From contig VGVT01000002.1 of NCBI GenBank assembly GCA_016873935.1, forward strand, positions 57,443 to 121,442: 64,000 nt of DNA. Direction: 5' to 3'. The notes beneath the pieces are model-generated. The model was given only the letters and a program-made list of their open reading frames with translations, was not told the DNA's origin and did not search any database. This document shows, piece by piece, positions 9,304-17,746 of the stretch (positions are counted from its first letter, which is position 1; each line of letters opens with the position of its first letter). Source of the stretch: Betaproteobacteria bacterium (GTDB lineage: Bacteria > Pseudomonadota > Gammaproteobacteria > Burkholderiales > Thiobacillaceae). The position numbers and the translations under genes were made by a program.

Positions 9304-10172
9304 ACCTGCGCGACCGACTCACCGAGTACGAGAAGCTGATGCGGCTGGACAAGCCCATCGGCATCCTGCTGCTGGCCTGGCCCACCCTGTGGGGGCTGTG
9401 GCTGTCCAGCGCCGGCTCGCCGGACCCCATGGTGTTCTGGATATTCGCCCTCGGCGTGGTGCTGATGCGCTCCGCCGGCTGCGTCATCAACGACTACGCC
9501 GACCGGAACTTCGACCGCCATGTCGAACGCACGAAGAATCGCCCCCTCACCGCCGGCCGCGTCAGCGAGAAGGAGGCCCTGATCCTGGCGGCGACGCTGG
9601 CCCTGCTGGCTTTCCTGATGATCCTGCCGCTGGGCAACAGCCTGCTCATCCAGCTTTCCTTCGCCGCCGCCTTCCTCGCCGCCAGCTATCCCTTCACCAA
9701 GCGCTTCTTCGCCATTCCCCAGGCCTACCTGGGCATCGCCTTCGGCTTCGGCATCCCCATGAGCTTCGCCGCGCATCTCGACGCGGTGCCGCCCATCGCC
9801 TGGTGGCTGATGGCGGCGAACGTGTTCTGGGCGATCGCCTACGACACCGAATACGCCATGGTGGACCGCGCCGACGACCTCAAGATCGGCATCAAAACCT
9901 CAGCCATCACCTTCGGTCGCTTCGACGTCCTCGCGGTCATGCTCTGCTACGGAATAGCCCTGGGGCTGCTCGCCGTGGTCGGCTGGAAACTGCATCTGGG
10001 CTGGCCCTTCTATCTCGGCCTGGCCGCCGCCGCCGGCGTCGCCGGCTACCACTACACCCTGATCCGCGGGCGGGAACCGGACAGATGCTTCAAGGCCTTC
10101 CTGCACAACAACTGGTTCGGCGCGGCGGTGTTCGCCGGCATCGCCGCCAGTCTGTTGCCGGTCTGGCGATGA
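9300..10172 (+). CDS. ubiA: 4-hydroxybenzoate polyprenyltransferase UbiA
   Basis: UbiA attaches the polyprenyl tail to 4-hydroxybenzoate in the inner membrane. The 290-residue protein is strongly hydrophobic with about eight or nine membrane segments. It carries both aspartate-rich sites: [10 protein letters not shown] (about 62-71) and the [12 protein letters not shown] region (about 182-193). [11 protein letters not shown] and KNRPLTAGR are family hallmarks. It is coupled by 4-nt overlaps to ubiC before it and to tcdA after it. Confidence 0.95.
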   Translation: MNLRDRLTEYEKLMRLDKPIGILLLAWPTLWGLWLSSAGSPDPMVFWIFALGVVLMRSAGCVINDYADRNFDRHVERTKNRPLTAGRVSEKEALILAATLALLAFLMILPLGNSLLIQLSFAAAFLAASYPFTKRFFAIPQAYLGIAFGFGIPMSFAAHLDAVPPIAWWLMAANVFWAIAYDTEYAMVDRADDLKIGIKTSAITFGRFDVLAVMLCYGIALGLLAVVGWKLHLGWPFYLGLAAAAGVAGYHYTLIRGREPDRCFKAFLHNNWFGAAVFAGIAASLLPVWR

Positions 10173-10888
10173 ATGTGCCGGCGCGGTTCGCGCGCAGCGA
10201 AATTCTCATCGGCGCGCAGGGACTCGAGCGACTCGCCGGCAGCCACGTGTTTCTCGCCGGCCTCGGCGGCGTCGGCTCCTGGTGCGCGGAGGCGCTGGCG
10301 CGGGCGGGAGTGGGCCGCCTCACCCTGGCCGACATGGACCGCGTGGCGGAATCCAACATCAACCGCCAGTTGCCCGCCCTGTTGTCCACCGTGGGCCGCC
10401 CCAAGGCGGATGTGATGGCGGAGCGCATCCGCGACATCCACCCGGACTGCCGCCTCACCCTGATCACCGATTTCCTCACTCCCGACAACATCCCCGCCCT
10501 GCTGCCCGCGGACGCCGATTACGTCATCGACTGCATCGATTCCCTCAACTGCAAGGTGGCGCTCATCGCCGAGGCCCACAGCCGCGGCCTGCCGGTGGCG
10601 GCCAGCATGGGCGCGGGCAACCGCCTGGACGTGACGCGGGTGAGGCTGTCCGACCTGTCGGAAACGGAGGTCGATCCCTTCGCCCGGCTGGTGCGCAAGC
10701 GCCTGCGCCGGCGCGGCATCGAACGCGGCGTGCTGGTGGTGTGGTCGGACGAACCGGCGCGGCCGCCGCGCCCGCCCGAGCCGGTGAGCCAGGGCCGCGC
10801 GCGCGCGGTCAACGGCACCCTCTCCTATCTGCCACCGCTGTTCGGGCTGATGCTGGCGGGGGCGGTCATCCAGCGGCTGCTGGCTTGA
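10169..10888 (+). CDS. tcdA: tRNA t6A dehydratase TcdA (CsdL), ThiF/MoeB fold
   Basis: TcdA is the ATP-dependent, E1-like enzyme that dehydrates t6A to the cyclic form ct6A in tRNA. The 239-residue protein begins [10 protein letters not shown] and has the nucleotide-binding GLGGVGSW (about 30-37), the [13 protein letters not shown] segment and [10 protein letters not shown]. It lacks the four zinc cysteines of ThiF/MoeB, as expected for TcdA. With tsaE in the same window, two genes of the t6A/ct6A pathway are present, although not adjacent. Confidence 0.9.
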   Translation: MNVPARFARSEILIGAQGLERLAGSHVFLAGLGGVGSWCAEALARAGVGRLTLADMDRVAESNINRQLPALLSTVGRPKADVMAERIRDIHPDCRLTLITDFLTPDNIPALLPADADYVIDCIDSLNCKVALIAEAHSRGLPVAASMGAGNRLDVTRVRLSDLSETEVDPFARLVRKRLRRRGIERGVLVVWSDEPARPPRPPEPVSQGRARAVNGTLSYLPPLFGLMLAGAVIQRLLA

Positions 10889-12658
10889 TCACGCGGGCGG
10901 ACGCTCGCGGTATTCGCGCAGGAAATCGAGGAATTCCCCGGCCGGAACGGGCTGGCTGTAGAAATAGCCCTGCGCGCGGTCGCAGTGATGGCGCTTGAGG
11001 AACTCCAGTTGCCGCGGATGTTCGACCCCCTCGGCCACCACCTTGAGGCCCAGATTGTGGGACAGGGCGATCACCGCCAGGGTGATTTCGCGGTCGCTGT
11101 TGTCGGTGAGCAGATCCCGCACGAAGGAACGGTCGATCTTCAGCTTGTCGATGGGGAAGGTCTTCAGATAGGCGAGCGAGGAATAGCCGGTGCCGAAGTC
11201 GTCGACGACGATGCCCAGGCCCATGGCCTTCAGATCCCCGAGGATGCGCGCGGCCATATCCGGATGATCCATGAGGGCGTTCTCGGTCAATTCGATGTCG
11301 ATTTGCGCGGCTTCGACGCCATGCCTGTCGAGGCTGCGGCGGATGCGGTCGGCCAAGCCCGGTTGCCGGAACTGGCGCGGCGACACGTTCACCGCCATGC
11401 GCGGCGGCCGCATGCCCCGCGCCCGCCAGGCGGCGTGGATGCGGCAGGCCTGGTCGATCACCCAATCGCCGATCTGGACGATGCAGCCGGTTTCCTCGGC
11501 GATGGGGATGAACCTGTCCGGCGGGATCAGACCCTGGTCGGGATGCCTCCAGCGGATCAGGGCCTCGGCGCAGACCACCTCGTCGGTGCGCAAATCGACG
11601 ATGGGCTGGTAATACAGTTCGAACTCGTCCCGTTCCAGGGCGTGGCGCAGGGTGTTTTCCAGGTCCAGCCGCTCGCGTACGCGATCGCTCATGAAGGGCG
11701 CGAAGAACTGGCAGTTGTCGCGTCCGAACGCCTTGGCCTGGTACATGGCGGTGTCGGCGTTCTGCATCAGCGTCTCGGCGCTGTCGCCATCCTGCGGATG
11801 CACGGCGATGCCGATGCTGGCGGTGGCGTGCAGGACGCGGCCTTCGACCTGGATGGGGCGCTCGAACGCCCGGTGGACCTTGTTGGCGATGTGTTCGGCG
11901 TCCTCGCGGTCCTGTAAACTTTCCAACACGACGACGAACTCGTCGCCACCCAGGCGCGCGACGGTGTCCTCCTCGCGCACGCAAGTGTTCAGACGATGCG
12001 CGATTTCCCAGAGCAGCTTGTCGCCGACCGCGTGGCCCAGAGAATCGTTGACGTTCTTGAAGTGATCGAGGTCGATGAACAGCACCGCCACCAGGGCCTG
12101 GCGGCGCTTCGCCGATGCCAGCGCGTGGGTGAGGCGGTCCATCAGCAACAGGCGGTTGGGCAGGCCGGTGAGCGGATCGTGGTAGGCGAGCAAACGGATG
12201 CGTTCCTCCACCACCTTGTTGGCGGAAATATCCTTGAAGAAGGCCACGTAATGGCTGACCGGCCCGCCGGGACCATCCCGCACCACGCTGATGTCCAGCC
12301 ATTTCGGATAGTGGCTGCCGTCCTTGCGCCGGTCCCAGATTTCCCCGGACCACTCGCCGATGGCGTGCAGCGTGTCCCACATCGCCTTGTAGAACTCGGG
12401 GTTGTGCAGGCCCGACTTCAGCATGGATGGCTGCCGGCCCAGGGCCTCGTCGGCGGCGTATCCGGTCAGGCGCGTGAAGCTGCGGTTGACCGCGATGATG
12501 CGGTTGTCCCGGCCGGTGACCATGATCGCCATTGGGTTGCACTCGAAGGCCCGGTCGAGCACCAGCAACCTCTCGGCGTCGGGGAGCATCCGCGCGCATT
12601 CCCGCTCCGGCATCTCGTCGTTCGCCGGCGGCGCCAGCCGCCTGTCGTCCTTGCTCAT
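10889..12658 (-). CDS. PAS-GGDEF-EAL cyclic-di-GMP signalling protein
   Basis: This soluble 589-residue protein probably makes and/or breaks c-di-GMP. A PAS domain lies at about 35-150 (FECNPMAIMVTG, AFFKDIS). A GGDEF domain at about 165-320 has the canonical catalytic motif RLGGDEF. An EAL domain at about 335-580 has CAEALIRWRHP, the conserved ELTENALM and DDFGTGYSSLAYLK with the metal-binding aspartates, so both domains look catalytically competent. It follows the STAS-like gene by 4 bp, suggesting an operon. Its end abuts that of tcdA, which is convergent. Confidence 0.93.
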   Translation of the reverse strand: MSKDDRRLAPPANDEMPERECARMLPDAERLLVLDRAFECNPMAIMVTGRDNRIIAVNRSFTRLTGYAADEALGRQPSMLKSGLHNPEFYKAMWDTLHAIGEWSGEIWDRRKDGSHYPKWLDISVVRDGPGGPVSHYVAFFKDISANKVVEERIRLLAYHDPLTGLPNRLLLMDRLTHALASAKRRQALVAVLFIDLDHFKNVNDSLGHAVGDKLLWEIAHRLNTCVREEDTVARLGGDEFVVVLESLQDREDAEHIANKVHRAFERPIQVEGRVLHATASIGIAVHPQDGDSAETLMQNADTAMYQAKAFGRDNCQFFAPFMSDRVRERLDLENTLRHALERDEFELYYQPIVDLRTDEVVCAEALIRWRHPDQGLIPPDRFIPIAEETGCIVQIGDWVIDQACRIHAAWRARGMRPPRMAVNVSPRQFRQPGLADRIRRSLDRHGVEAAQIDIELTENALMDHPDMAARILGDLKAMGLGIVVDDFGTGYSSLAYLKTFPIDKLKIDRSFVRDLLTDNSDREITLAVIALSHNLGLKVVAEGVEHPRQLEFLKRHHCDRAQGYFYSQPVPAGEFLDFLREYRERPPA

Positions 12659-12662
12659 GCTC

Positions 12663-13046
12663 TCACGCTCTCTGGATCCGAACCCCGCGCTCTCCGGCCG
12701 AGGCGCCCGCCCGCGCCATCGCTTGCGCCGATCCGGCAGGGCGAACCAGTTGGGACTTGCGCTCGAAATGGGCGAACCGGAACAGCCGGCCGATCTCGTG
12801 GTCGTAGAGGATGACTGCGTTCTCCCGGGTGAGCCGGGAACGCTCCAGAGCCATGAGCATGAAACCCAGGCCGGCGGTCTCGATGCGGCGCGTGCCGAGC
12901 AGGTCGAAGATCGCCCGCCGCGCCAGTCCGCCCTGCCGATGCGGGCACAGGCGCATGCAACGCAACGCCTCGGCCAGGTCGAAGTCGCGCCCCACCTTGA
13001 TGCGCAGCTCGCCTTCCGGTGTCATGCTGATCGCATGTTCATGCAT
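12663..13046 (-). CDS. STAS-like (anti-anti-sigma type) small protein
   Basis: This 127-residue soluble protein resembles STAS domains. The segment FDLLGTRRIETAGLGFMLMA matches the strand-loop-helix where STAS proteins carry a phosphorylatable Ser/Thr; here T57 is the candidate. The remainder does not resemble a known enzyme. It directly precedes the PAS-GGDEF-EAL gene with only 4 bp between them, so it may modulate that protein or act as a switch upstream of it (inference). The C-terminal 30 residues are Ala/Arg-rich and may be disordered. Confidence 0.65.
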   Translation of the reverse strand: MHEHAISMTPEGELRIKVGRDFDLAEALRCMRLCPHRQGGLARRAIFDLLGTRRIETAGLGFMLMALERSRLTRENAVILYDHEIGRLFRFAHFERKSQLVRPAGSAQAMARAGASAGERGVRIQRA

Positions 13047-13443
13047 CCCAATCTCCGACCTGCGATAAGGCAGCGGCGGATGTCCATGCCGGCATGGCCG
13101 GAACTTTCCTCCGCGACTACATGGCTGAACAGGGCGGAAATTGGGCCCACTACTGGGAATTCACCGCGGAAGGTCGGCGGTGGCGGGATACGGCCCGGAA
13201 ACTCGGGAGGGACCACTCCTCGCGTGATCTGGTGGTTTTAACCACCGGTGCTTCTGGATATACGGCGATACTCTACAAAACTTTAGGGATATACGCACTG
13301 CCGCCCGCCCAGGGTCAGCGGTAGGGTGAATAAGCGAAGCGCATCCACCCTACGGTCTCAATGCACATGGTTTTTGATCATCAGGGGCGTGGTTTGCCCA
13401 CTACATGAAAGTTAGGGGTATGCGCACCGTCGCCTTTGCGCAT
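13047..13443. other. intergenic region, 397 bp, no convincing gene
   Basis: This lies between the STAS-like gene and the ANTAR regulator gene, both on the minus strand. It should hold the promoter of the STAS/GGDEF-EAL operon and the end of the ANTAR transcript. It contains a small perfect hairpin at 13231-13246 (GGTGGTT, 2-nt spacer, AACCACC), two copies of GGATATACG near 13256 and 13290, and a REP-like palindrome at 13321-13353. A 76-codon open frame at 13094-13324 has no family features. Confidence 0.7.
13321..13353. repeat. REP-like palindrome (GTAGGGTG...CACCCTAC)
   Basis: Outer arms GTAGGGTG (13321-13328) and CACCCTAC (13346-13353) are perfect. The centre contains AAGCGAAGCGC, and the whole resembles the GTAGGGTG-type interspersed palindromes scattered through many proteobacterial and cyanobacterial genomes. 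Only one copy is present in the window. It may act as a transcript-end hairpin. Confidence 0.6.
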
Positions 13444-14040
13444 TCAGGGCGCGCGCAGGGTCTGGTTCATGTCCTCGACGGCCGTGATCAACTCGTCGGC
13501 CACTTCGGCGATCTTGCGGCGTCGCGAGCGCGCCCGAGCGCGCAATAGATCGAAAGCCTCCTGGCGATCCAGGCCCTTGCGCTCCATGATGATGCCTACC
13601 GCAGTGCGGGTTTTCTGCTCGATGCGCAAGGCCTGTTCGAGTTGTTCGGCGGTGGCGCGCAGCCGGTCGATTTCCAGGCCGCGCGCCATGGCGGCCTCGA
13701 TGAAGGGCACCAGTTGCGGAATGTCCACCGGCTTGACCAGATAGCCGAGCGCACCGGCCTCCGCCGCCTCGCGTACCACGCGGTCGTCGCCGAATGCCGA
13801 GAGGAAGACGAAGGGCACGCGGCCCATCTCGTTCAAGGCCAGCGCCACCTCGATACCGGACATCTCCGGCATGCGCATGTCCAGCACCGCCAGGTCCGGG
13901 GCATTGTGCTTCACGAGTTCCAGGGCCGCCGCTCCGGTAACCGCGGTGGACACCTCATAGCCCAGATCACGCAGCCCTTCCGCGAGAATGGTGAGGATGA
14001 CGCGGTCGTCATCCACGATCAGTATGTGTTTCGACACCAT
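13444..14040 (-). CDS. ANTAR-domain response regulator (AmiR/NasT/EutV type)
   Basis: This two-domain regulator of 198 residues has an N-terminal receiver (about 1-120; ILIVDDDRVILTILAEGL, phospho-acceptor D54 in AVLDMRMPEM, K after YLV) and a C-terminal ANTAR RNA-binding domain (about 125-190; TRTAVGIIMERKGLDRQEAF). ANTAR regulators act by binding paired hexaloop hairpins in nascent RNA and blocking termination. I chose ATG 14040 (AAGG 7 nt upstream) over an in-frame ATG at 14076. The likely kinase partner is encoded directly upstream on the same strand and has the HisKA_2 type found with EutV. Confidence 0.9.
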   Translation of the reverse strand: MVSKHILIVDDDRVILTILAEGLRDLGYEVSTAVTGAAALELVKHNAPDLAVLDMRMPEMSGIEVALALNEMGRVPFVFLSAFGDDRVVREAAEAGALGYLVKPVDIPQLVPFIEAAMARGLEIDRLRATAEQLEQALRIEQKTRTAVGIIMERKGLDRQEAFDLLRARARSRRRKIAEVADELITAVEDMNQTLRAP

Positions 14041-14052
14041 ATGCAAACCTTC

Positions 14053-14143
14053 TCGGGAGATTTCTCCCGATTTCATCCTAGGCCAAAACCGGAGCTATCC
14101 GGCTTTGCGCGCCACGGTTCCGACCAACCCGGATTGAACCGGG
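14053..14143 (-). promoter_or_regulatory. hairpin-rich leader before the ANTAR regulator gene
   Basis: Three stem-loops can be drawn on the minus strand between the kinase gene and the regulator gene. Hairpin 1 (14143-14128) is CCCGG-TTCAAT-CCGGG. Hairpin 2 (14104-14087) is AGCCGG-ATAGCT-CCGGTT, with a 6-nt loop that has A at position 1 and G at position 4, the ANTAR preference. Hairpin 3 (14070-14053) is a perfect 8-bp inverted repeat TCGGGAGA/TCTCCCGA just ahead of the ribosome binding site. This could be an autoregulatory site, but the 24-nt spacing between hairpins 1 and 2 and the loop of hairpin 1 do not fit the classical two-hairpin motif. Confidence 0.35.
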
Positions 14144-14296
14144 ATGTCGCGTCTACTGACAAGGCATGGAGTGGGCCCGGGGTTCGGACGCCGCGAAAGC
14201 TGGGCGGCGAGGGCGGAGGCGGGGGCTGTTGCCGGTGAGGCCTGCCGCAAGCCAAAGCGGGTTTGGCGCATCCATATTAAGGCAATTCGAACAGAA

Positions 14297-16645
14297 TTAT
14301 CCTGGAGAAGCGCCCGGAACATCCCGCTTGGACCCGGAGAATTCGAGTTGATCCGTGCGGGCGGCATACAGCACGGGTTCGCGGATCAGCACTTCCACCT
14401 CCACCCTCGCGCCGTCCTGGCGAAAGGCGATTTCCATGCCCGGATCCGGCCGCAGGGCGCGTACCAAACCGAGGCCGGTGCCTAGTCCCCTGCCCCGCCG
14501 GAAATCGAAGCCCGCCGGCAGAGCGCCGGGATTGACGATGCGCACCCTTGCCGCGTGCCCGTCCCTCCGCATGCTCACGCGCGTGTGCTGGGCGGCGGGC
14601 GGCCCGTCGGACCCGGGTGCGGCGTGCTTGACGGCATTGCTGATCAGTTCGTTGAGGATGAGGGCCACCGCCACGGTTTCGCTATCGAGAATCACCAGTT
14701 CGCCGCAGCCTTCGCGCGGACCGTCCAACGCGATGGTTACGCCGGAGAGGGCCGCGGTGCTGTCGACGATGGCCGGCAACAGCTCGCACAACATGATGGT
14801 GGGTTGCGCCAGACGCCCATGCAGGCCATGCACCACCGCCACCGACTGCACCTGGGCGATGGCCGCCTCGATGGCATCCGTGGCCTCGGGGTGCTTGCCC
14901 GCCTCCCGCCGCAGCAGGCCGACCACGGTCTGCAGGTTGTTCTTGATGCGGTGGTGCACCTCGCGGATGAGCACGTCCTTGTAGGCCAAAGCCTGTTCGA
15001 GATGGGCGCGTTCGGCCCGCTTGCGCTCGGTGGCATCCTCCAGGATGCCAGCGCTCATGCGCGCACCGCGCGGGTCATCGAAAGGCATCGCGCGTGCCCA
15101 TACCCAGCGTTCCCGCTTGCTCGGGTGAAGGATCCGGAACTCCAGGTCGACCGGCTCTCCCGCGCACATCTTCCTCCATGCCTCGTCGACAGCCCCGAGA
15201 TCGGCGGGATGCACCACACTCCTCCAGGCCAGAGGGTCGGCGTCCAGACGGGCGGGCTCGATGCCTATTACCTCCATGCACTGCGGGCTGACGTAGACGA
15301 ATCGGGTTCCGTTTTCGACGATCCAGAACACTTCCTGGATGTTGGCGGCGAGCTGGCGAAAGCGTTGCAGGCTCTCCTCCAGATCGCGGGCGATGCGCAC
15401 CCGCTCGCTGACCTCGCGGGTGATGCCCTGCCAGCCCAGATGGCGGCCTTCGCCGTCGCGCAAAGGCGCACAATTGGTTTCCAGGTAGGCGATTGCGCCG
15501 TCAGGCTGGCGGTAGGAATGGGATTCGCAGCGCGCTTCGCCCCGATCGAGGGTGTCGCGGAACAGCCTGGCCAGGGTCGGCCCCAGGGTTTCCGGCCAGA
15601 TCTCCTCGGGGCGGCGTCCGAGCATGGACTTGGCGGACAGGGCGAAGACCGATTCGACATGGCTGTCGAGAAACGCGAAGCGCCCCTCGGCGTCGGTTTC
15701 CCACAAGCAGTTGCGGATCAGACCGATGACGTTGCGCAGCCGCGCTTCACTGGCGCGCAGGGCGTTCTCGGCGAGCGCGCGCGACAGCATGAGCACGGCC
15801 AGCGCCATGAAAGTCAGGGCCAGGACAAAGACAAAGCCGTGAATCGGAAACAGCTTTTCATCCGGCAACAGCAGGAACAGGCTGTCCGCGCCCCAGCGGA
15901 TGCTGGAGGCGGCCACGGCATAAACCGTCGCGATGCCCAGCGCGGTATCCCAGGGCCTCGCGCGCAAGGCCAGCCAGAGTAGGATGGGCAGCAGGGGATA
16001 CGGTCGAAACACACCCGGCGGCTGGCCCAGCAGGCTGGGATGGGCCAAGACCAGAGCGGACAGCAGCAGGAATAACAGGGCCGCCGGCGCCTCCCAGGCG
16101 TGGCCCAGGGGGCGCGGACAATCCGCCGTCGGACGGCAGATGAGGAGAGGCGCGAAGACCATCGTCCCCAACAGATGCGAGAATCCCACAGCGACCGCGG
16201 CGCGCAGGGTTGAGGCTTCCCAGAACCAGTCCGTGCCGCTCAGCGCGAAATAGGTGGGCGCCGACGCGGCCAGCCCGGCAAGAAGTCCACCGGCGACGAA
16301 CAGTTTGAGCAGATCGGCCAGTTTGGCCAGTCTGCCGGGGAAACCGAGGCGGCGCAGCAGCGCGGCACCGACCACGGCCTGGACCGACGCGGCCAGCCCC
16401 AGCAACAACGCGCCTTGCCAGTGCGCTTGCCACAACACGGCGGCCACCGCGGTACCCAGAAGAACCCAGGGCAGCACTCGCCAGCCCCAGACCAGGGCGG
16501 CCCCCAGGGCGATGCCGGCGGGCGGCCAGAAGATCGCCGGCGCCACCTCCGAGCCGACCAGCGCGAAAGCGAGGTAGCCGGTGCCCAGACAGAGTCCCCC
16601 GGCCAGAAGGGGGCCGAACCAGTGACGCGATGGCCGGGCCGGCAT
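14297..16645 (-). CDS. MASE1-PAS-PAS-HisKA_2 membrane sensor histidine kinase
   Basis: This 782-residue kinase has an N-terminal MASE1 membrane sensor (about 10-290, some eight hydrophobic helices), two PAS domains (about 300-415 and 425-545), a HisKA_2 dimerisation domain with REVHHRIKNNLQT (phospho-histidine near residue 563) and a HATPase domain (ALILNELISNAVKHA). HisKA_2 kinases commonly partner ANTAR regulators, and one is encoded 256 bp downstream on the same strand, so a two-component pair is likely (inference). mogA ends 1 bp before its start codon. Confidence 0.88.
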   Translation of the reverse strand: MPARPSRHWFGPLLAGGLCLGTGYLAFALVGSEVAPAIFWPPAGIALGAALVWGWRVLPWVLLGTAVAAVLWQAHWQGALLLGLAASVQAVVGAALLRRLGFPGRLAKLADLLKLFVAGGLLAGLAASAPTYFALSGTDWFWEASTLRAAVAVGFSHLLGTMVFAPLLICRPTADCPRPLGHAWEAPAALLFLLLSALVLAHPSLLGQPPGVFRPYPLLPILLWLALRARPWDTALGIATVYAVAASSIRWGADSLFLLLPDEKLFPIHGFVFVLALTFMALAVLMLSRALAENALRASEARLRNVIGLIRNCLWETDAEGRFAFLDSHVESVFALSAKSMLGRRPEEIWPETLGPTLARLFRDTLDRGEARCESHSYRQPDGAIAYLETNCAPLRDGEGRHLGWQGITREVSERVRIARDLEESLQRFRQLAANIQEVFWIVENGTRFVYVSPQCMEVIGIEPARLDADPLAWRSVVHPADLGAVDEAWRKMCAGEPVDLEFRILHPSKRERWVWARAMPFDDPRGARMSAGILEDATERKRAERAHLEQALAYKDVLIREVHHRIKNNLQTVVGLLRREAGKHPEATDAIEAAIAQVQSVAVVHGLHGRLAQPTIMLCELLPAIVDSTAALSGVTIALDGPREGCGELVILDSETVAVALILNELISNAVKHAAPGSDGPPAAQHTRVSMRRDGHAARVRIVNPGALPAGFDFRRGRGLGTGLGLVRALRPDPGMEIAFRQDGARVEVEVLIREPVLYAARTDQLEFSGSKRDVPGASPG

Positions 16646-16646
16646 G

Positions 16647-17186
16647 TCACTCTCTCCGCGCCGATTTCGGGCGAAACGCCTTCACCACCTCCTCCCGCGT
16701 CTCCAGGTAGGGACCGCCGATCAGATCGACGCCATAGGGCACAGCGGCGAAGACGCCGTCGAGGGTTTCCTGGATGGCCTTGGGCTGGCCCGGCAGGTTG
16801 AGGATCAGGCAACTGCCGCGCACCACGCCGACCTGGCGCGAGAGGATGGCGGTGGGCACGTACTTCAGGCTCACCGCGCGCATCTGTTCGCCGAAGCCGG
16901 GCAACACCTTGTCGGCCACCGCCAGGGTGGCTTCCGGCGTCACGTCGCGGGGGGCGGGGCCGGTGCCGCCGGTGGTGAGAACCAGGCAGCATTGTCCGGC
17001 CAGTTCGATCAGGGTCCGCTCGATGACCGGCTGTTCGTCGGGAATCAGGCGCTCGACGAATTCGATGGGATTGTGCAGCGCGGCGCCGAGCCACGCCTTC
17101 AGGGCGGGCAAGCCCTTGTCCTCGTAGACGCCGGTGCTGGCGCGGTCGCTGACGGAGACGATGCCGATGCGGGCGGATTGGTACAT
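16647..17186 (-). CDS. mogA: molybdopterin adenylyltransferase MogA
   Basis: MogA adenylates molybdopterin before molybdenum insertion into the cofactor. The 179-residue product starts with the family pattern ARIGIVSVSDRAS, has TTGGTGPAPRDVTPEAT in the active site and LNLPGQPKA near the end. I used ATG 17186, preceded by AGAGGA 8 nt upstream, rather than a longer frame from 17237. It lies 1 bp before the MASE1 kinase gene, suggesting co-transcription. A link to a molybdoenzyme such as nitrate reductase is inference only. Confidence 0.92.
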   Translation of the reverse strand: MYQSARIGIVSVSDRASTGVYEDKGLPALKAWLGAALHNPIEFVERLIPDEQPVIERTLIELAGQCCLVLTTGGTGPAPRDVTPEATLAVADKVLPGFGEQMRAVSLKYVPTAILSRQVGVVRGSCLILNLPGQPKAIQETLDGVFAAVPYGVDLIGGPYLETREEVVKAFRPKSARRE

Positions 17187-17248
17187 GTGTGCGATTCCTC
17201 TTGGCCGGGGTGGGAGGGAAGATGCCGCGAAAATCACGGAGCAGACCG

Positions 17249-17746
17249 ATGCGTGGATTCCTATTTTCCCTCATCGCCGGTGTCGCGTTGGTGTTCTCCG
17301 CCGCCGCCCGAGCCGACCCGCCACCCGGCTACGCCTTCCTCGACCACGACGCCGGTCTGCGCCAGGCGAAGGCGGAGAACAAGCCCGTCCTGCTGTATTT
17401 CGGGCGCTACGGCTGCGCCTGGTGCGATCAGGTCAACCGCACCACCTTCGCCGATGCGGAAATCCGGCGCATTTTTTCCGAACACTATGCGCTGATCTAC
17501 GTCGATGCCGAGGGTGGCCGGCGCATCCGCCTGCCCGGCGGCGAGCGCGTCAGCGAAGCCGAACTCGGCGTGCGCCTGGGCGCCTACGCCACGCCGCTGT
17601 TCGTCTTCATGAGCCCCGAGGGCAAGGTCATCGCCCGCATTCCCGGCTACAAGACGGTGCGGGATTTCCAGGACTACGACCGCTACGTGCGCGGCGGCCA
17701 TCACCGCACGCAGAGCCTGCTGGAATTTCTCGGTGGGCGGCCATGA
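17249..17746 (+). CDS. secreted thioredoxin-fold protein (SoxW-like, CxxC)
   Basis: This 165-residue product has a signal peptide (about 1-22, MRGFLFSLIAG...ARA) and a thioredoxin-fold domain with the redox motif C56-A-W-C59 in FGRYGCAWCDQ, followed by YATPLFVFMSPEG with the cis-proline region. It belongs to the thioredoxin-like group that includes SoxW and DUF255-like proteins. I chose ATG 17249 (GGAG upstream) over a start at 17189. It overlaps the next gene by 4 nt (ATGA), implying a two-gene unit. The substrate is unknown. Confidence 0.8.
   Translation: MRGFLFSLIAGVALVFSAAARADPPPGYAFLDHDAGLRQAKAENKPVLLYFGRYGCAWCDQVNRTTFADAEIRRIFSEHYALIYVDAEGGRRIRLPGGERVSEAELGVRLGAYATPLFVFMSPEGKVIARIPGYKTVRDFQDYDRYVRGGHHRTQSLLEFLGGRP

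Noticed and set aside
10169..10888. ThiF/MoeB adenylyltransferase for the tcdA gene
   Set aside because: The zinc-binding CxxC pairs of ThiF/MoeB are missing and the sequence fits the TcdA/CsdL branch.
13094..13324. 76-codon frame on the plus strand in the 13.0-13.4 kb gap
   Set aside because: No recognisable motif or supporting ribosome binding site, and it runs into the REP-like palindrome.
13376..13385. FNR-like TTGATCATCA
   Set aside because: It lacks the 4-nt spacer between half-sites.
14128..14143. tRNA T-arm-like sequence (GGTTCAATCC)
   Set aside because: No acceptor, D or anticodon arm can be built around it, and the loop is one base short.
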